Assembly (NCBI RefSeq): GCF_003182255.1
Contig: NZ_QGTQ01000025.1
Location: 1-64,000, forward strand
DNA: 64,000 bases
Reading direction: 5' to 3'
From: Paenibacillus cellulosilyticus
GTDB taxonomy: Bacteria > Bacillota > Bacilli > Paenibacillales > Paenibacillaceae
In this document: one piece after another, positions 1-8,861 of the stretch
Numbering within the stretch: position 1 is the first letter of the stretch
How the letters are laid out: each line of letters opens with the position of its first letter
Position numbers and translations under genes: made by a program
The notes under the pieces: generated by a model
Seen by the model: only the letters and a program-made list of their open reading frames with translations
What the model was told of the DNA's origin: nothing
Database searches by the model: none

Positions 1-177
1 ATGGAATCCTTCTTCGGTCATATGAAAGATGAGGTTAATTTCATCGATTGCCAAACCCTCGATGAAGTAAGAGAACGCGTCGCTGATTATATACATCAAT
101 ATAATACTGAGCGATATCAATGGGGATTAAAAAAGATGACCCCCGACGAATTCAGGGATCATCTAATTGCTTGTTAA
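1..177 (+). CDS. IS3-family transposase (OrfB), C-terminal fragment at window edge
   Basis: The frame is open from base 1 and ends at a TAA at 175-177, giving 58 residues. It carries the end of an rve/DDE integrase domain: a MESFFGHMKDE segment with the catalytic Glu, then an HQYNTERYQWGLKKMTP-type ending typical of IS150/IS3-group OrfB. The rest of the element lies upstream of the window, so whether it is intact cannot be judged. The candidate terminal repeat follows within 50 bases. Confidence 0.85.
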   Translation: MESFFGHMKDEVNFIDCQTLDEVRERVADYIHQYNTERYQWGLKKMTPDEFRDHLIAC

Positions 178-225
178 ATTAAGATGGTTGCTTTTTAAAC
201 TGTCCACAAAACGGGTCACAGTTCA
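178..225 (+). mobile_element. Right end of an IS3-family insertion sequence
   Basis: After the transposase stop, bases 200-220 read TGTCCACAAAACGGGTCACA; on the other strand this is TGTGACCC..., the style of terminal inverted repeat seen in IS3/IS150 elements, which end in CA. The exact boundary (220 or 225) and target duplication cannot be fixed without the left end. Confidence 0.5.
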
Positions 226-280
226 AATAGACAGTTGGGGCTGCTTTTTTGTTTGCCTTAACTTATGCGAATAGACGAAA

Positions 281-314
281 GCGGTACGCCAATGGGGCGT
301 ACCGCTTTATTGTT
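281..314. terminator. Stem-loop terminator between the IS and the TetR gene
   Basis: GCGGTACGCC (281-290) pairs with GGCGTACCGC (296-305) around a 5-base loop, followed by a T-rich run on the plus strand. On the minus strand it lies just past the TetR stop codon and would be followed by TTTCG, so it may work in both directions. Confidence 0.7.
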
Positions 315-334
315 ATGTAGGAAGCTTGTATGGT

Positions 335-928
335 TTACGAATTGCGAATGAACGTTACAGAATCAATTCGCGTATCCACGAGCAGCATGAGCTGCTCGGC
401 CATGTAGCGGGCCGAATATTTGAAGCCGGTCTCTGCCCAATAAAGAAAGACACCGACAGTCGCAGACATCTGGTAGCTCAGCATAATTTCGTAGTCGATG
501 GGCTGACCAGCCGCTTCCATCTCGATATGCATGTCGCGGCGCATCGATTCTCGCATTACGTCGTACACTTCGAGGCCAAGCTTCTTGTCTACGGACAGAA
601 GCGCTTGAAACACCTGCCGATGCAGTTCGATATGCTCGAATAGCATCAAGCCAGAAGGGAATGTATCCTTGGCAGCTATCCGGTCAAGTCCCTCGTATGG
701 GCGCAGCAGCGCACTAGCGAAGCCTTGCAGAAATTCGTCGTGAATGTCGCGGAGCAGCTCCTCTTTGCCTAAATAATGATTATAGAAGGTTCCGCGATTG
801 TAATCAGCGCGCTGCGCGATGTCCGCAATGGTAACTTCATCGTAGCCCTTCTCCAGCACGAGTGCGATGAAGGCGCTCTTGATCGCTTCGCGCGTCCGCC
901 GTGTACGTCTGTCCAGTTGCTCCTCCAT
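335..928 (-). CDS. TetR/AcrR family transcriptional regulator
   Basis: 197 residues, a normal TetR length. Residues 8-55 form the TetR_N helix-turn-helix (TREAIKSAFIALVLEKG, then VTIADIAQRADYNRGTFYNHY); the rest is an all-helical ligand/dimer domain. It is transcribed away from the short-chain dehydrogenase at 1199, with 270 bp between the starts. A perfect 12-bp inverted repeat lies in that gap. The usual inference is that this protein represses the dehydrogenase, itself, or both. The inducer cannot be told from sequence. Confidence 0.92.
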   Translation of the reverse strand: MEEQLDRRTRRTREAIKSAFIALVLEKGYDEVTIADIAQRADYNRGTFYNHYLGKEELLRDIHDEFLQGFASALLRPYEGLDRIAAKDTFPSGLMLFEHIELHRQVFQALLSVDKKLGLEVYDVMRESMRRDMHIEMEAAGQPIDYEIMLSYQMSATVGVFLYWAETGFKYSARYMAEQLMLLVDTRIDSVTFIRNS

Positions 929-1006
929 GAATGGGATCCGCCTCCGTTGATTAAGCTACATCTATTATATCCGCACATGACAAGCTTGGTCGAAAATTCG
1001 GCAAAC

Positions 1007-1041
1007 ATTTCCTTCCGAGATGTCCAATATCGGAAGGAAAT
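1007..1041. promoter_or_regulatory. Perfect 12-bp inverted repeat, candidate TetR operator
   Basis: ATTTCCTTCCGA at 1007-1018 and its exact reverse complement TCGGAAGGAAAT at 1030-1041 are separated by 11 bases. It lies between the divergent TetR and dehydrogenase genes, 79 bp upstream of the TetR start. No U-tract follows, so an operator is likelier than a terminator. A second, weaker palindrome (ATGTC...GACAT) is at 1060-1077. Confidence 0.55.
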
Positions 1042-1198
1042 TGAACATAAAGTCGTCATATGTCGACTAGATGACATGACGGCTTGAACTGATTATTGTT
1101 CGTTCGTCCGATGAGCAGTACCCTATAGGTGCAGCAAGCAAACGCAAGCTGCGGCGCAAGATCAATACTCATTCCATAACAAAGGAAGCGAATATATA

Positions 1199-1966
1199 AT
1201 GAGCAGCAATCAAGTGAAAACAGCCGTTATTACAGGTGCAGCAGGCGGCATCGGCAAAGAGCTTGCACGCCGTTTGGCGCAGCGCAACCTGAATCTTGTG
1301 CTCGTTGATTTGAAAGAAGAAGCTGTTAAAGCAGTTGCCCAAGAGCTTGGGCTGGACAACACGAACTCCCTTGCCATCGCAGCAGATGTATCGAAGGAAG
1401 AGGACGTTCGCAACTACGTTAACCAAGCGATCGAGAAATTCGGCACGATCGATTATTTTGCTAACAATGCAGGTATCGAAGGTCCGTCCGGCTTGATCGA
1501 GGAGCAAAGCGTAGAAGCGCTTGACCTCGTCTATAATGTCAATGTACGCGGCGTATTCCTCGGGCTGAAGTATGTAATTCCGGTTATGAAAAAGCAGCAA
1601 TCCGGCGCGATTCTGAATACGTCATCGCTCGCAGGCCTGCTTGGCGGTCCAGGCGTGTCTCCTTATATTATGTCCAAGCATGCCGTAATCGGCCTCACTC
1701 GCGTAGCCGCTAACGAAGTGGCCGCACAAGGCATTCGCGTCAATGCGGTGCTGCCAGGTACGATCAACACCGGCATGATGCGCCGGATCGAATCGAACTT
1801 CGGCGATGCGGATCAATACAAATCGGCGAACGAAGCAGCGACGCCGATGGGCCGCTACGGCGAACCGCAAGAGGTTGCCGCGGTCATGAACTTCCTGCTG
1901 TCCGATGAAGCATCGTTCGTCACTGGATCGCTGTACACGGTGGACGGCGGCATGATCGGCCAATAA
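1199..1966 (+). CDS. SDR family NAD(P)-dependent oxidoreductase
   Basis: 255 residues, a classical short-chain dehydrogenase. The Rossmann motif TGAAGGIG is at residues 12-19, NNAG near 89-92 and the catalytic Tyr-Lys pair in YIMSKHA near 157-161, with a Ser about 14 residues before it. The C-terminal YTVDGGMIGQ is typical of glucose-1-dehydrogenase/3-oxoacyl-ACP-reductase-like members. Cytosolic; the substrate cannot be assigned. The ATG at 1199 follows AAAGGAAG. It is divergent from the TetR gene, so likely under its control, and is closed by a strong terminator. Confidence 0.93.
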   Translation: MSSNQVKTAVITGAAGGIGKELARRLAQRNLNLVLVDLKEEAVKAVAQELGLDNTNSLAIAADVSKEEDVRNYVNQAIEKFGTIDYFANNAGIEGPSGLIEEQSVEALDLVYNVNVRGVFLGLKYVIPVMKKQQSGAILNTSSLAGLLGGPGVSPYIMSKHAVIGLTRVAANEVAAQGIRVNAVLPGTINTGMMRRIESNFGDADQYKSANEAATPMGRYGEPQEVAAVMNFLLSDEASFVTGSLYTVDGGMIGQ

Positions 1967-2001
1967 TAGAACGCACTTGCTCATCCAAGTGTATCGCAAA
2001 C

Positions 2002-2033
2002 CCTCGTCTCTTCCTTTAGAGACGAGGTTTTTT
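2002..2033 (+). terminator. Rho-independent terminator of the SDR gene
   Basis: CCTCGTCTC (2002-2010) pairs with GAGACGAGG (2019-2027) and is followed by TTTTTT. Confidence 0.9.
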
Positions 2034-2147
2034 GGCATGCTTTCATCATATTGTTGATATTGATGGAAGGGAATGGTCGAATTGGTGTGGAAGCTACGGA
2101 TAGTACCATAATCGGTCCAATCAAGTTCGAAAGCGGGGCGATAGGCT

Positions 2148-2567
2148 ATGGAGATAATCGTGATGCTGGCAGCGGTCATATTGCTGTTCGTTAGTGGTAT
2201 TCATTTGTTCTGGGCTTTTGGCGGAAGATGGGGTGGGCGCGCTGTTGTACCTGAGAAGGTAGGCGGAGGGCTTACATTCCGACCGGGTCCGGCGGAGACG
2301 GCAGCTGTTGCAGCGCTTATTCTTGTGGCCTGTTATTGCTTAGTTGCACAGGCGGAGCTGCTGTCTGGGCTTGAAGCGAATAGGGTGACGCGATGGGGCA
2401 GCATTCTTTGTGCGGCCGTATTCGTCATTCGGACAGTGGGCGATTTCCGCTACGTCGGTTTTTTCAAGCGATATAAACATTCGGTGTTTGCCAAATACGA
2501 CACATGGTTCTATAGTCCGCTTTGTTTATTTCTGGGTGTGGCGTTTGTAGCAGCGCTGCAAGGATAG
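2148..2567 (+). CDS. DUF3995 family membrane protein
   Basis: 139 residues with about four hydrophobic segments (roughly 4-22, 48-68, 80-98, 118-137). The N-terminal SGIHLFWAFGGRWGG and the middle TRWGSILCAAVFVIRTVGDFRYVGFFKR match the DUF3995 family as I know it. Function unknown; integral to the cytoplasmic membrane. It stands alone between two terminators, so it is probably a single-gene unit. Confidence 0.85.
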   Translation: MEIIVMLAAVILLFVSGIHLFWAFGGRWGGRAVVPEKVGGGLTFRPGPAETAAVAALILVACYCLVAQAELLSGLEANRVTRWGSILCAAVFVIRTVGDFRYVGFFKRYKHSVFAKYDTWFYSPLCLFLGVAFVAALQG

Positions 2568-2577
2568 GGTTAGGATT

Positions 2578-2612
2578 AGACCGCCTTCTTCTAGTGAGGA
2601 GGCGGTTTTTGT
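2578..2612 (+). terminator. Rho-independent terminator after the DUF3995 gene
   Basis: ACCGCCTTCTTC pairs, with G-U pairs, with GAGGAGGCGGT around a short loop and is followed by TTTTT (2606-2610). Confidence 0.8.
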
Positions 2613-2986
2613 TATGCTTGAGGACCGATTCTCAGCCCTTTAGCATATGTTCAAAACTGGATGGTTTTAGTTAGCTCTTAACGAATTTATTAATAACAGG
2701 CGGTTTGAACCATAGCGGAAAAGGGTGTGTAAGCGCTATGATATTGTAAATAGTGTGTCAATAGTCACACGTGAGCGGGTGTCTTGGCAGGGGAAAGTCA
2801 ATGCGCGGCTAAGAGACACTAGAGCTCTTATTTATAGCTTCCGAAATCGCTTTCTTATGAAGAAATTGAGCTTGCCATGTCCGTTAGTTGAACGGATGGC
2901 TGGAGTAGAATAGTAGGTTGTGGCGGCTGTAACATGGCAGTCCCGCAGGCCTTAGATGTGAATGAACAAATAGGAGAGTGAGTTCC
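2613..2986. other. Intergenic stretch without a supported gene
   Basis: A 62-codon open frame (2725-2913) has no ribosome binding site and no family resemblance, so it is not called. The stretch presumably holds the promoter of the AraC gene at 2987, but no clear -35/-10 pair was identified. Confidence 0.5.
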
Positions 2987-3916
2987 ATGCCGGAGATGAA
3001 CCGTTTATATGACCCGGCCAGGCTGGAGGCGGATCAAGCGCCCTTCATTACGGCCTATTACTATAAACAATGGGACGGGTTTCGGATGTCGTTCCATTCC
3101 CATGACTCCGTCGAGATTATGTACGTCATCTCTGGCGATTGCACGGTCGAGACGGAGCACGAGATCATTGCGCTGCGCAAAGGCGACTTCGTCCTGCTCG
3201 ACGCAGGCGTTAGACATCGGCTGCTCGTGGACAAAGGGCGGCCGTGCCGCATGCTGAATGCTGAATTCGGCTTCGCTGATTCAGGCGCAGGTTACCCGTC
3301 TGTCCGGGCGCTAGCTGCGGACAGTCCGGCGTTGACGTCGCTGCTGACGGCAGCAGAGCCTGCTATCGTGCTGCGAGATCCGCATGATGTATATCAATCG
3401 CTGCGCAGCCTTGTAACCGAGCTGGACAGTGGCTATGCGGAGCGAAGCTGCATGGCGCAGCTGCTGCTCGGACAGCTGCTTGTACAGATTGCTCGGCTCG
3501 CGCAGCTGAAGCGCGGCGGAGCCGAGGCGCAGACGAGCCGCTATGTACGCGAGGCGGCGGAGTACATCCGTCAGCATTACGACACGGACTTACAGGTGAA
3601 GGAAGTAGCGGATGCCGTCCATCTGCATCCGACGTATTTGCAGCGCATTTTCAAAGCGGGCATGGGATGCTCATTGGTTGACTACTTGACGGAGATACGG
3701 ATGGAGAAGGCGAAGATGCTGCTCGCGCGTACCGATATTCCGATTACGCAGATCGCGGATTATATTGGGCTGAACAGCCGTCAATATTTCAGCATGCTGT
3801 TCCGTAAGATGATTGGGATTACGCCAAATGAATATCGGAGGCGGGCTGAGGCTTCCTTTTACCCCTCATCGGTGTTTGAGAATGGTGAGCATGAGGATGA
3901 ATCGGAGTCCGGTTGA
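2987..3916 (+). CDS. AraC family transcriptional regulator (cupin sensor)
   Basis: 309 residues from the ATG at 2987, chosen because AGGAG (2972-2976) is 10 bases upstream; an in-frame GTG at 2978 is too close to it. Residues about 15-100 form an AraC-type cupin (FHSHDSVEIMYVISGD, LRKGDFVLLDAGVRH). The C-terminal 100 residues are the double HTH (VKEVADAVHLHPTYLQRIF and ITQIADYIGLNSRQYFSMLF). The GH4 glycosidase follows in the same direction, so it is probably a sugar-responsive activator of that gene. Confidence 0.92.
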   Translation: MPEMNRLYDPARLEADQAPFITAYYYKQWDGFRMSFHSHDSVEIMYVISGDCTVETEHEIIALRKGDFVLLDAGVRHRLLVDKGRPCRMLNAEFGFADSGAGYPSVRALAADSPALTSLLTAAEPAIVLRDPHDVYQSLRSLVTELDSGYAERSCMAQLLLGQLLVQIARLAQLKRGGAEAQTSRYVREAAEYIRQHYDTDLQVKEVADAVHLHPTYLQRIFKAGMGCSLVDYLTEIRMEKAKMLLARTDIPITQIADYIGLNSRQYFSMLFRKMIGITPNEYRRRAEASFYPSSVFENGEHEDESESG

Positions 3917-4027
3917 GCTTGTAAAGGAGTGGATATAGTACGGTGATCGGTGTTTGAAAAGCTGCAATAGTTGACATGCAATACGTGAACTGGTCGCTAT
4001 TTTGGATCACGCTTTCATAGCTCTGCT

Positions 4028-4036
4028 GGTACAATG
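4028..4036 (+). promoter_or_regulatory. Possible extended -10 promoter of the GH4 gene
   Basis: TGGTACAAT ends at 4036, a TGn-TACAAT extended -10 element about 50 bp before the start codon. No good -35 lies at the normal spacing, as expected for an activator-dependent promoter. Confidence 0.35.
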
Positions 4037-4084
4037 GGGACAGAGGACGGACATGACTCCGCCCAGCAGAGGAGGCTGATTTGC

Positions 4085-5590
4085 TTGTCATTCAAGGTAA
4101 CATTCATCGGCGCTGGAAGTATCGGATTTACACGAGGACTGCTGAGAGATTTGCTCGCAGTGCCCGAATTTCATAATATCGAAGTTGCATTTACGGACAT
4201 TAATGAACATAACCTCGACATGGTGACGCAGCTGTGCCAGCGGGATATTGAGTCGAACGGTCTGAACATTAAGATTCAATCGACGACCAACCGCCGCGAA
4301 GCATTGAAGGATGCTAAATATGTGCTGACGGTTGTTCGGATCGGCGGTCTGGAAGCATTCGCGACGGACGTCGACATTCCGCTGAAGTACGGCGTCGACC
4401 AATGCGTTGGCGATACGCTGTGCGCAGGCGGCATTATGTACGGCCAGCGCGGCATTGCCGAGATGCTGAACATTTGTAAGGACATTCGCGAAGTCGCGTC
4501 TCCTGATGTGCTGCTGCTTAACTATGCGAACCCGATGGCGATGCTGACTTGGGCGTGCAACAAGTACGGCGGCGTTCGTACGATCGGTCTATGCCACGGT
4601 GTGCAAGGCGGCCATTGGCAGATTGCGACGGCGCTTGGTCTGGAGAAGAAGGATGTCGATATTATTTGCGCAGGCATCAACCATCAGACGTGGTACGTGC
4701 AGGTGCAGCATAAAGGCGAGGACATGACGGGCAAGCTGCTGGAGGCGTTCGAAGCGCATCCGGAATTCAGCAAGACGGAGAAGGTTCGGATCGATATGCT
4801 TCGCCGCTTCGGCTACTATTCGACGGAGTCGAACGGCCATCTGAGCGAATATGTGCCATGGTACCGGAAACGTCCAGAGGAGATCAAAGACTGGATCGAT
4901 CTTGGCACGTGGATCAACGGCGAGACGGGCGGTTATCTGCGCGTATGCACCGAGGGCCGCAACTGGTTCGAGACGGACTTCCCGAACTGGATGCAGGAGG
5001 AGCCATTCAAATTCGAAGCAGATAAGCGAAGCGAGGAGCATGGCTCGTACATTATTGAAGGCTTGGAGACGGGACGCGTCTATCGCGGCCACTTCAACGT
5101 CGTCAACAATGGCGTCATCTCGAACCTTCCGGCGGATGCGATCATCGAGGCGCCAGGTTATGTTGACCGCAACGGCATCAACATGCCGCATGTCGGCGAT
5201 CTGCCGCTTGGACCTGCTGCTGTGTGCAATGTAAGCATCAGCGTGCAGCGTCTGGCGGTTGAAGCAGCGGTGCATGGCGACGACCAGCTGCTGCGCCAAG
5301 CGATGATGATGGACCCGCTTGTCGGCGCGGTGTGCAATCCGAAGGAAATTTGGCAGATGGCGGACGAGATGCTCGTCGCGCAGGAGAAATGGCTGCCGCA
5401 ATACGGTGAAGCGATCGCAGCTGCGAAAGCGCGCCTTGCTGCAGGCAACCTCATCCCGACGAAGGACTATGAAGGTGCAGCGCGCCTGAAGGTGAAGACG
5501 GTCGATGAGATGATGGAGGACCGCGAAGCGGCTCGCCGCAACGCCTCAGAAGCCGATAAGGCGAAGGAACGTCCGGCTGCAGCGCATTAA
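4085..5590 (+). CDS. Glycoside hydrolase family 4 enzyme (alpha-galactosidase/alpha-glucosidase-like)
   Basis: 501 residues from a TTG start at 4085, nine bases after GGAGG (4071-4075); this gives MSFKVTFIGAGSIGFTR, the family's N-terminal NAD-binding Rossmann motif. GH4 enzymes use NAD+ and a divalent metal to hydrolyse glycosides by oxidation and elimination. The metal-site motif reads CHGV, near residue 173; MelA-type alpha-galactosidases usually carry CHSV and alpha-galacturonidases CHEV, so specificity is open. NYANPMAMLTW and ICAGINHQTWYV are also family motifs. Cytosolic. An AraC regulator precedes it. Confidence 0.88.
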   Translation: MSFKVTFIGAGSIGFTRGLLRDLLAVPEFHNIEVAFTDINEHNLDMVTQLCQRDIESNGLNIKIQSTTNRREALKDAKYVLTVVRIGGLEAFATDVDIPLKYGVDQCVGDTLCAGGIMYGQRGIAEMLNICKDIREVASPDVLLLNYANPMAMLTWACNKYGGVRTIGLCHGVQGGHWQIATALGLEKKDVDIICAGINHQTWYVQVQHKGEDMTGKLLEAFEAHPEFSKTEKVRIDMLRRFGYYSTESNGHLSEYVPWYRKRPEEIKDWIDLGTWINGETGGYLRVCTEGRNWFETDFPNWMQEEPFKFEADKRSEEHGSYIIEGLETGRVYRGHFNVVNNGVISNLPADAIIEAPGYVDRNGINMPHVGDLPLGPAAVCNVSISVQRLAVEAAVHGDDQLLRQAMMMDPLVGAVCNPKEIWQMADEMLVAQEKWLPQYGEAIAAAKARLAAGNLIPTKDYEGAARLKVKTVDEMMEDREAARRNASEADKAKERPAAAH

Positions 5591-5736
5591 TTCGCTGCTG
5601 CTGCTGGGTCTTCCGGCAGATGGGGTTATACGGGTAGAAACGGGTGAGTTATGCTTCCAATCCGTCTCTAGTCAGGGGTCTGATCTGTTGAGTGTGATGC
5701 AGCGCTAGGCGAGAAGTCGTAAGCGTTAATGAACAG

Positions 5737-5797
5737 GTGCGGCAGGAGTCGTAGACCGGGAGAACATCCCGTCTATGCGGCTTCCTGCCGCTTTTTG
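5737..5797 (+). terminator. Rho-independent terminator after the GH4 gene
   Basis: GCGGCAGGA (from 5739) pairs with TCCTGCCGC (to 5791) over an extended imperfect stem, followed by TTTTT. It lies about 150 bp past the GH4 stop and isolates the eCIS operon from upstream transcription. Confidence 0.8.
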
Positions 5798-5870
5798 TTT
5801 GCCCTGAAGGCTTTAACGAATCTTTAGATGAAAAGCGTAAAAATAGATCGTTGTTTGGGGTTCGTTCGCA

Positions 5871-5899
5871 TTGCTGGCGAATGTAAAGGATGATACAAT
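5871..5899 (+). promoter_or_regulatory. Sigma-A-type promoter of the eCIS operon
   Basis: TTGCTG (5871-5876) and TACAAT (5894-5899) are 17 bp apart. Transcription would start near 5906, only about 20 bases before the first GTG of the ATPase gene. No other promoter of this quality was seen until the terminator at 30956. Confidence 0.6.
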
Positions 5900-5924
5900 T
5901 CGTATCGTATTTTAACAATAACTG

Positions 5925-8246
5925 GTGGTGGATGATATACGATCGCAAGTCGCAGCAGCCCCTTATACCGATCATTGGGCCCATTGGTTCGACGAGCTCC
6001 GGCGGCTGGATCTCCTGCTGCATATGGAGCTTCGGCGGATGACGTTTCAGCGAGAGGCGCTGGAGTCGATGCGCGGGGAGCTAACCTTGGAGGAAATGGG
6101 GCAGTTGCTGGATTCCGGCATTGTGACCCATGCCCAGTTGTCGGCGCACGAACGAATGCAGCTTCTTGATACGGAGGAGGAGCTGCGCGAGCTTGGCCGC
6201 GTCATCGAAGCACGATGCGAGGCGAGTGCGAGGCAAGGAGCAGTGCTGCCGCTCTATCGCGTTGCAGCGTGCTTTAAGCTGGACGCCTTCGAGCGGGACT
6301 GCTTGCTTCTCGCTTCTGCATCGCTGGTTGACGTGAAATATGGCAAGCTATTCGGCTTGCTTCATAACGATGTGACGCGTCAATACGCAACGGTGGCGCT
6401 GGCTTTGCGTCTGCGAGGAGTCGATGAGCATGAACCCAGACAGCTGCTTCGGTATTGGGTGCCGGGTGCCGCACTTCGCCGGCATCGGCTGCTGGAGCTG
6501 CAGATGAGCTCATCCGAGAGCTTCGCGGAGTCGCTGATGGGCGCTTCGATCAAGCTGGAGGAAGGGATTGCGCAGTATTTGCTGGAGCCGGAGCGGCTGG
6601 ACAGTCGTCTGAGCACGATTGGCGCTTGTTTGTCATCCCAATCGGCAGCTGTTACTAGTGACGTCTCTCTTCGTGAGGCAGGTATGGAGCATTTGGCACA
6701 AAAGCTTGCCGCGAGCTTGTCAAACTGCACTCGTTCGACTGGGGCGTATTTGTTGTATGGCGGGGACGAAACAGCCCTTCGCCAACTAGCCTATCGAGCA
6801 TGCAGCTGCGCGGGTGTACCACTGCTGCTGGCCGATATGAGCCGCTTGCCGGACGATGCGCAGGAAGCTGCAGCGCTTCTGCAACTGCTGTGCCGTGAAG
6901 CGCAGCTTCGCGATGCAGCGATTGGATTGCTGTATGCTGACCAGTTCAATTCACGTGAACATTCAGGGGTCGAGTGGGAGCCAATACTCGCCCATCAGGC
7001 TAATGCTGTAACTCCGATTCTGCTATTCGGCTCCACTCGTTTCACGCTGGTTCGAAGCGGGCGATGGAGCATGCCGTCACTTATCGAACTCGAGCTGCCG
7101 CTTCCGACGGTTCGCGAACGAGCCGCCGTCTGGACAGAGCTAGCCGAGGCTGCCACCGCATCGGTTGATTCGTCCATCGACTGGCTTGCGATTGCAGAAC
7201 ATTACAAGCTGACTGGAAGCGCGATTCGGGAAGCATGGCAGCAGGCTGAGACGCTTGCTTATTGGCGTGCAGCATCATCAAGCCCATTAGGCGCCCATGC
7301 TGAAGATGACCATGCCACTCTAACAGCTGAGCAGGGAGACGATACCACATCCCGACGTATCGATACGATCACAGCAGAGGATATTCGCGAAGCGTGCAGA
7401 CGTCAGAAGCCGCATCGGCTTGGCGACATCGCCACACGCATCCTACCGAGACATCGCGTGGATTCATTGGTGCTCACGATGGAGCAGGCACGAACAATCC
7501 GCCAAATCATCAGCCAACAGAAGCAGCGGCACCGCGTGCTGACGGAGTGGAATTTTCACGGGAAGCTGTCTCGGGGCAAAGGCACGAACGTGCTGTTCAC
7601 GGGGCCGCCCGGAACGGGCAAGACGATGGCTGCCGAAGCAATCGCAGGCGAGCTTGGCCTCGATCTGTATCGGATCGACCTGTCGCAGGTGATCAGCAAG
7701 TACATCGGGGAGACCGAGAAAAATTTGCGGCGTCTGTTCCAGGAAGCCGAGTACAGCAACGCAGTGCTGCTGTTCGACGAGGCGGATGCTCTATTCGGCA
7801 AACGGTCCGAGGTGAAGGATTCGCATGACCGGCATGCCAACACCGAAGTCGCTTACCTGCTGCAAAAGATGGAGGAGTACGACGGCATGTCCATCCTCGC
7901 GACGAACCTGTCGCACAACATGGACGAAGCATTCGCGCGCCGCATGGCTTTTCGAATTGAGTTCCCCGTACCGGAGCCGGAGCATCGCTATCGGTTGTGG
8001 CAGTCGATGTTTCCTGTGGAAGCGCCGCGAGGAGCGGATATCGATCTGGCGTTTCTGTCTAGACAGATTCGGCTGTCGGGAGGCGGCATCAAGAATGCCG
8101 TGCTTACCGCGGCTTATCTTGCAGCGGACGAAGGGGAGCCGATCGGCATGCGTCATCTCGTTCGGGCGGTAAAGCAGGAGTTCGACAAGCTTGGCAAGCT
8201 GTCGCTGCGGGACGATTTTGGACCTTATTACGATTGGATTGGCTAG
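5925..8246 (+). CDS. eCIS AAA+ ATPase (Afp15/Pvc15-like)
   Basis: 773 residues. The N-terminal 530 residues are poorly conserved and helical. The C-terminal AAA+ module has Walker A GPPGTGKT (about 559-566), Walker B VLLFDEAD (about 615-622), sensor-1 LATNLSHNMD and an arginine-finger-type AFARRM. This layout matches the ATPase of Afp/PVC-type injection systems, thought to act in particle assembly or cargo handling in the cytosol. The first gene of the operon. The start is uncertain: two adjacent GTG codons (5925, 5928) lack a clear ribosome binding site and the mRNA leader would be very short. Confidence 0.9.
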   Translation: MVDDIRSQVAAAPYTDHWAHWFDELRRLDLLLHMELRRMTFQREALESMRGELTLEEMGQLLDSGIVTHAQLSAHERMQLLDTEEELRELGRVIEARCEASARQGAVLPLYRVAACFKLDAFERDCLLLASASLVDVKYGKLFGLLHNDVTRQYATVALALRLRGVDEHEPRQLLRYWVPGAALRRHRLLELQMSSSESFAESLMGASIKLEEGIAQYLLEPERLDSRLSTIGACLSSQSAAVTSDVSLREAGMEHLAQKLAASLSNCTRSTGAYLLYGGDETALRQLAYRACSCAGVPLLLADMSRLPDDAQEAAALLQLLCREAQLRDAAIGLLYADQFNSREHSGVEWEPILAHQANAVTPILLFGSTRFTLVRSGRWSMPSLIELELPLPTVRERAAVWTELAEAATASVDSSIDWLAIAEHYKLTGSAIREAWQQAETLAYWRAASSSPLGAHAEDDHATLTAEQGDDTTSRRIDTITAEDIREACRRQKPHRLGDIATRILPRHRVDSLVLTMEQARTIRQIISQQKQRHRVLTEWNFHGKLSRGKGTNVLFTGPPGTGKTMAAEAIAGELGLDLYRIDLSQVISKYIGETEKNLRRLFQEAEYSNAVLLFDEADALFGKRSEVKDSHDRHANTEVAYLLQKMEEYDGMSILATNLSHNMDEAFARRMAFRIEFPVPEPEHRYRLWQSMFPVEAPRGADIDLAFLSRQIRLSGGGIKNAVLTAAYLAADEGEPIGMRHLVRAVKQEFDKLGKLSLRDDFGPYYDWIG

Positions 8247-8273
8247 CGGACATGACGAGGGGAGGGCTGCCCA

Positions 8274-8861
8274 TTGGCAGCAGATAGCGCCATCGCCGAC
8301 GTCGGCGAATCGCTGCTCAAGCTGTTGCAGGACGGCATGAGCGATCTTGTTCAACCGAGCACCATCGTGTTGTTATCGCCGGCTGATGTGGAAGGGCAGA
8401 ACGTAAGCTTGACGCTCTTCCTGTACTACATAGCGGAAAATCCGCATTTGAAAAATGAACCGCCTTCTTACTCCGGCAGCGGCAGACAGCCGCTTGCGAT
8501 CGATCTGTATTACATGCTGACGGCGTACACGTCGGTTCAAGACATTCGACTCAAAGCAGCCGAAGAGCAGCGCGTGCTCGGACGCGCGATGCGTCTGCTC
8601 CATGAGAACACCGTGCTGCGGGGCTCCAAGCTGCAAGGCTCGCTGAGCGGCACGGACGAAGTGCTTCGCGTGACGATGAATCCGCTTGCGCTTACGGAGC
8701 TGACGTCGATCTGGCATGCGATTCCGAAACAATTTTATCGACCATCGGTTGGTTACGTCGTCTCGCCGCTGCTGCTTGAAGCTGCGCAGTCCGGTGCGGA
8801 AGCAGCGCGTGTCCGTGAACGGACATTCACCGCCGGCATCCGAAGCGAGGATGAGCGATGA
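8274..8861 (+). CDS. eCIS tail-terminator/cap protein (DUF4255, Afp16/Pvc16-like)
   Basis: 195 residues from a TTG at 8274 preceded by GGGGAGGG. Family features include LFLYYIAENPHLKN, a PLAIDLYYMLTAY strand-helix and ALTELTSIWHAIPKQFYRPSVGYVVSP, all typical of DUF4255/Pvc16_N proteins. In Afp and PVC this protein caps the end of the tube and sheath. It sits 27 bp after the ATPase and overlaps the next gene by four bases (ATGA), suggesting translational coupling. Confidence 0.9.
   Translation: MAADSAIADVGESLLKLLQDGMSDLVQPSTIVLLSPADVEGQNVSLTLFLYYIAENPHLKNEPPSYSGSGRQPLAIDLYYMLTAYTSVQDIRLKAAEEQRVLGRAMRLLHENTVLRGSKLQGSLSGTDEVLRVTMNPLALTELTSIWHAIPKQFYRPSVGYVVSPLLLEAAQSGAEAARVRERTFTAGIRSEDER

Noticed and set aside
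2725-2913. 62-codon open frame upstream of the AraC gene
   Set aside because: No ribosome binding site, no recognisable family, lies in a presumed promoter region.
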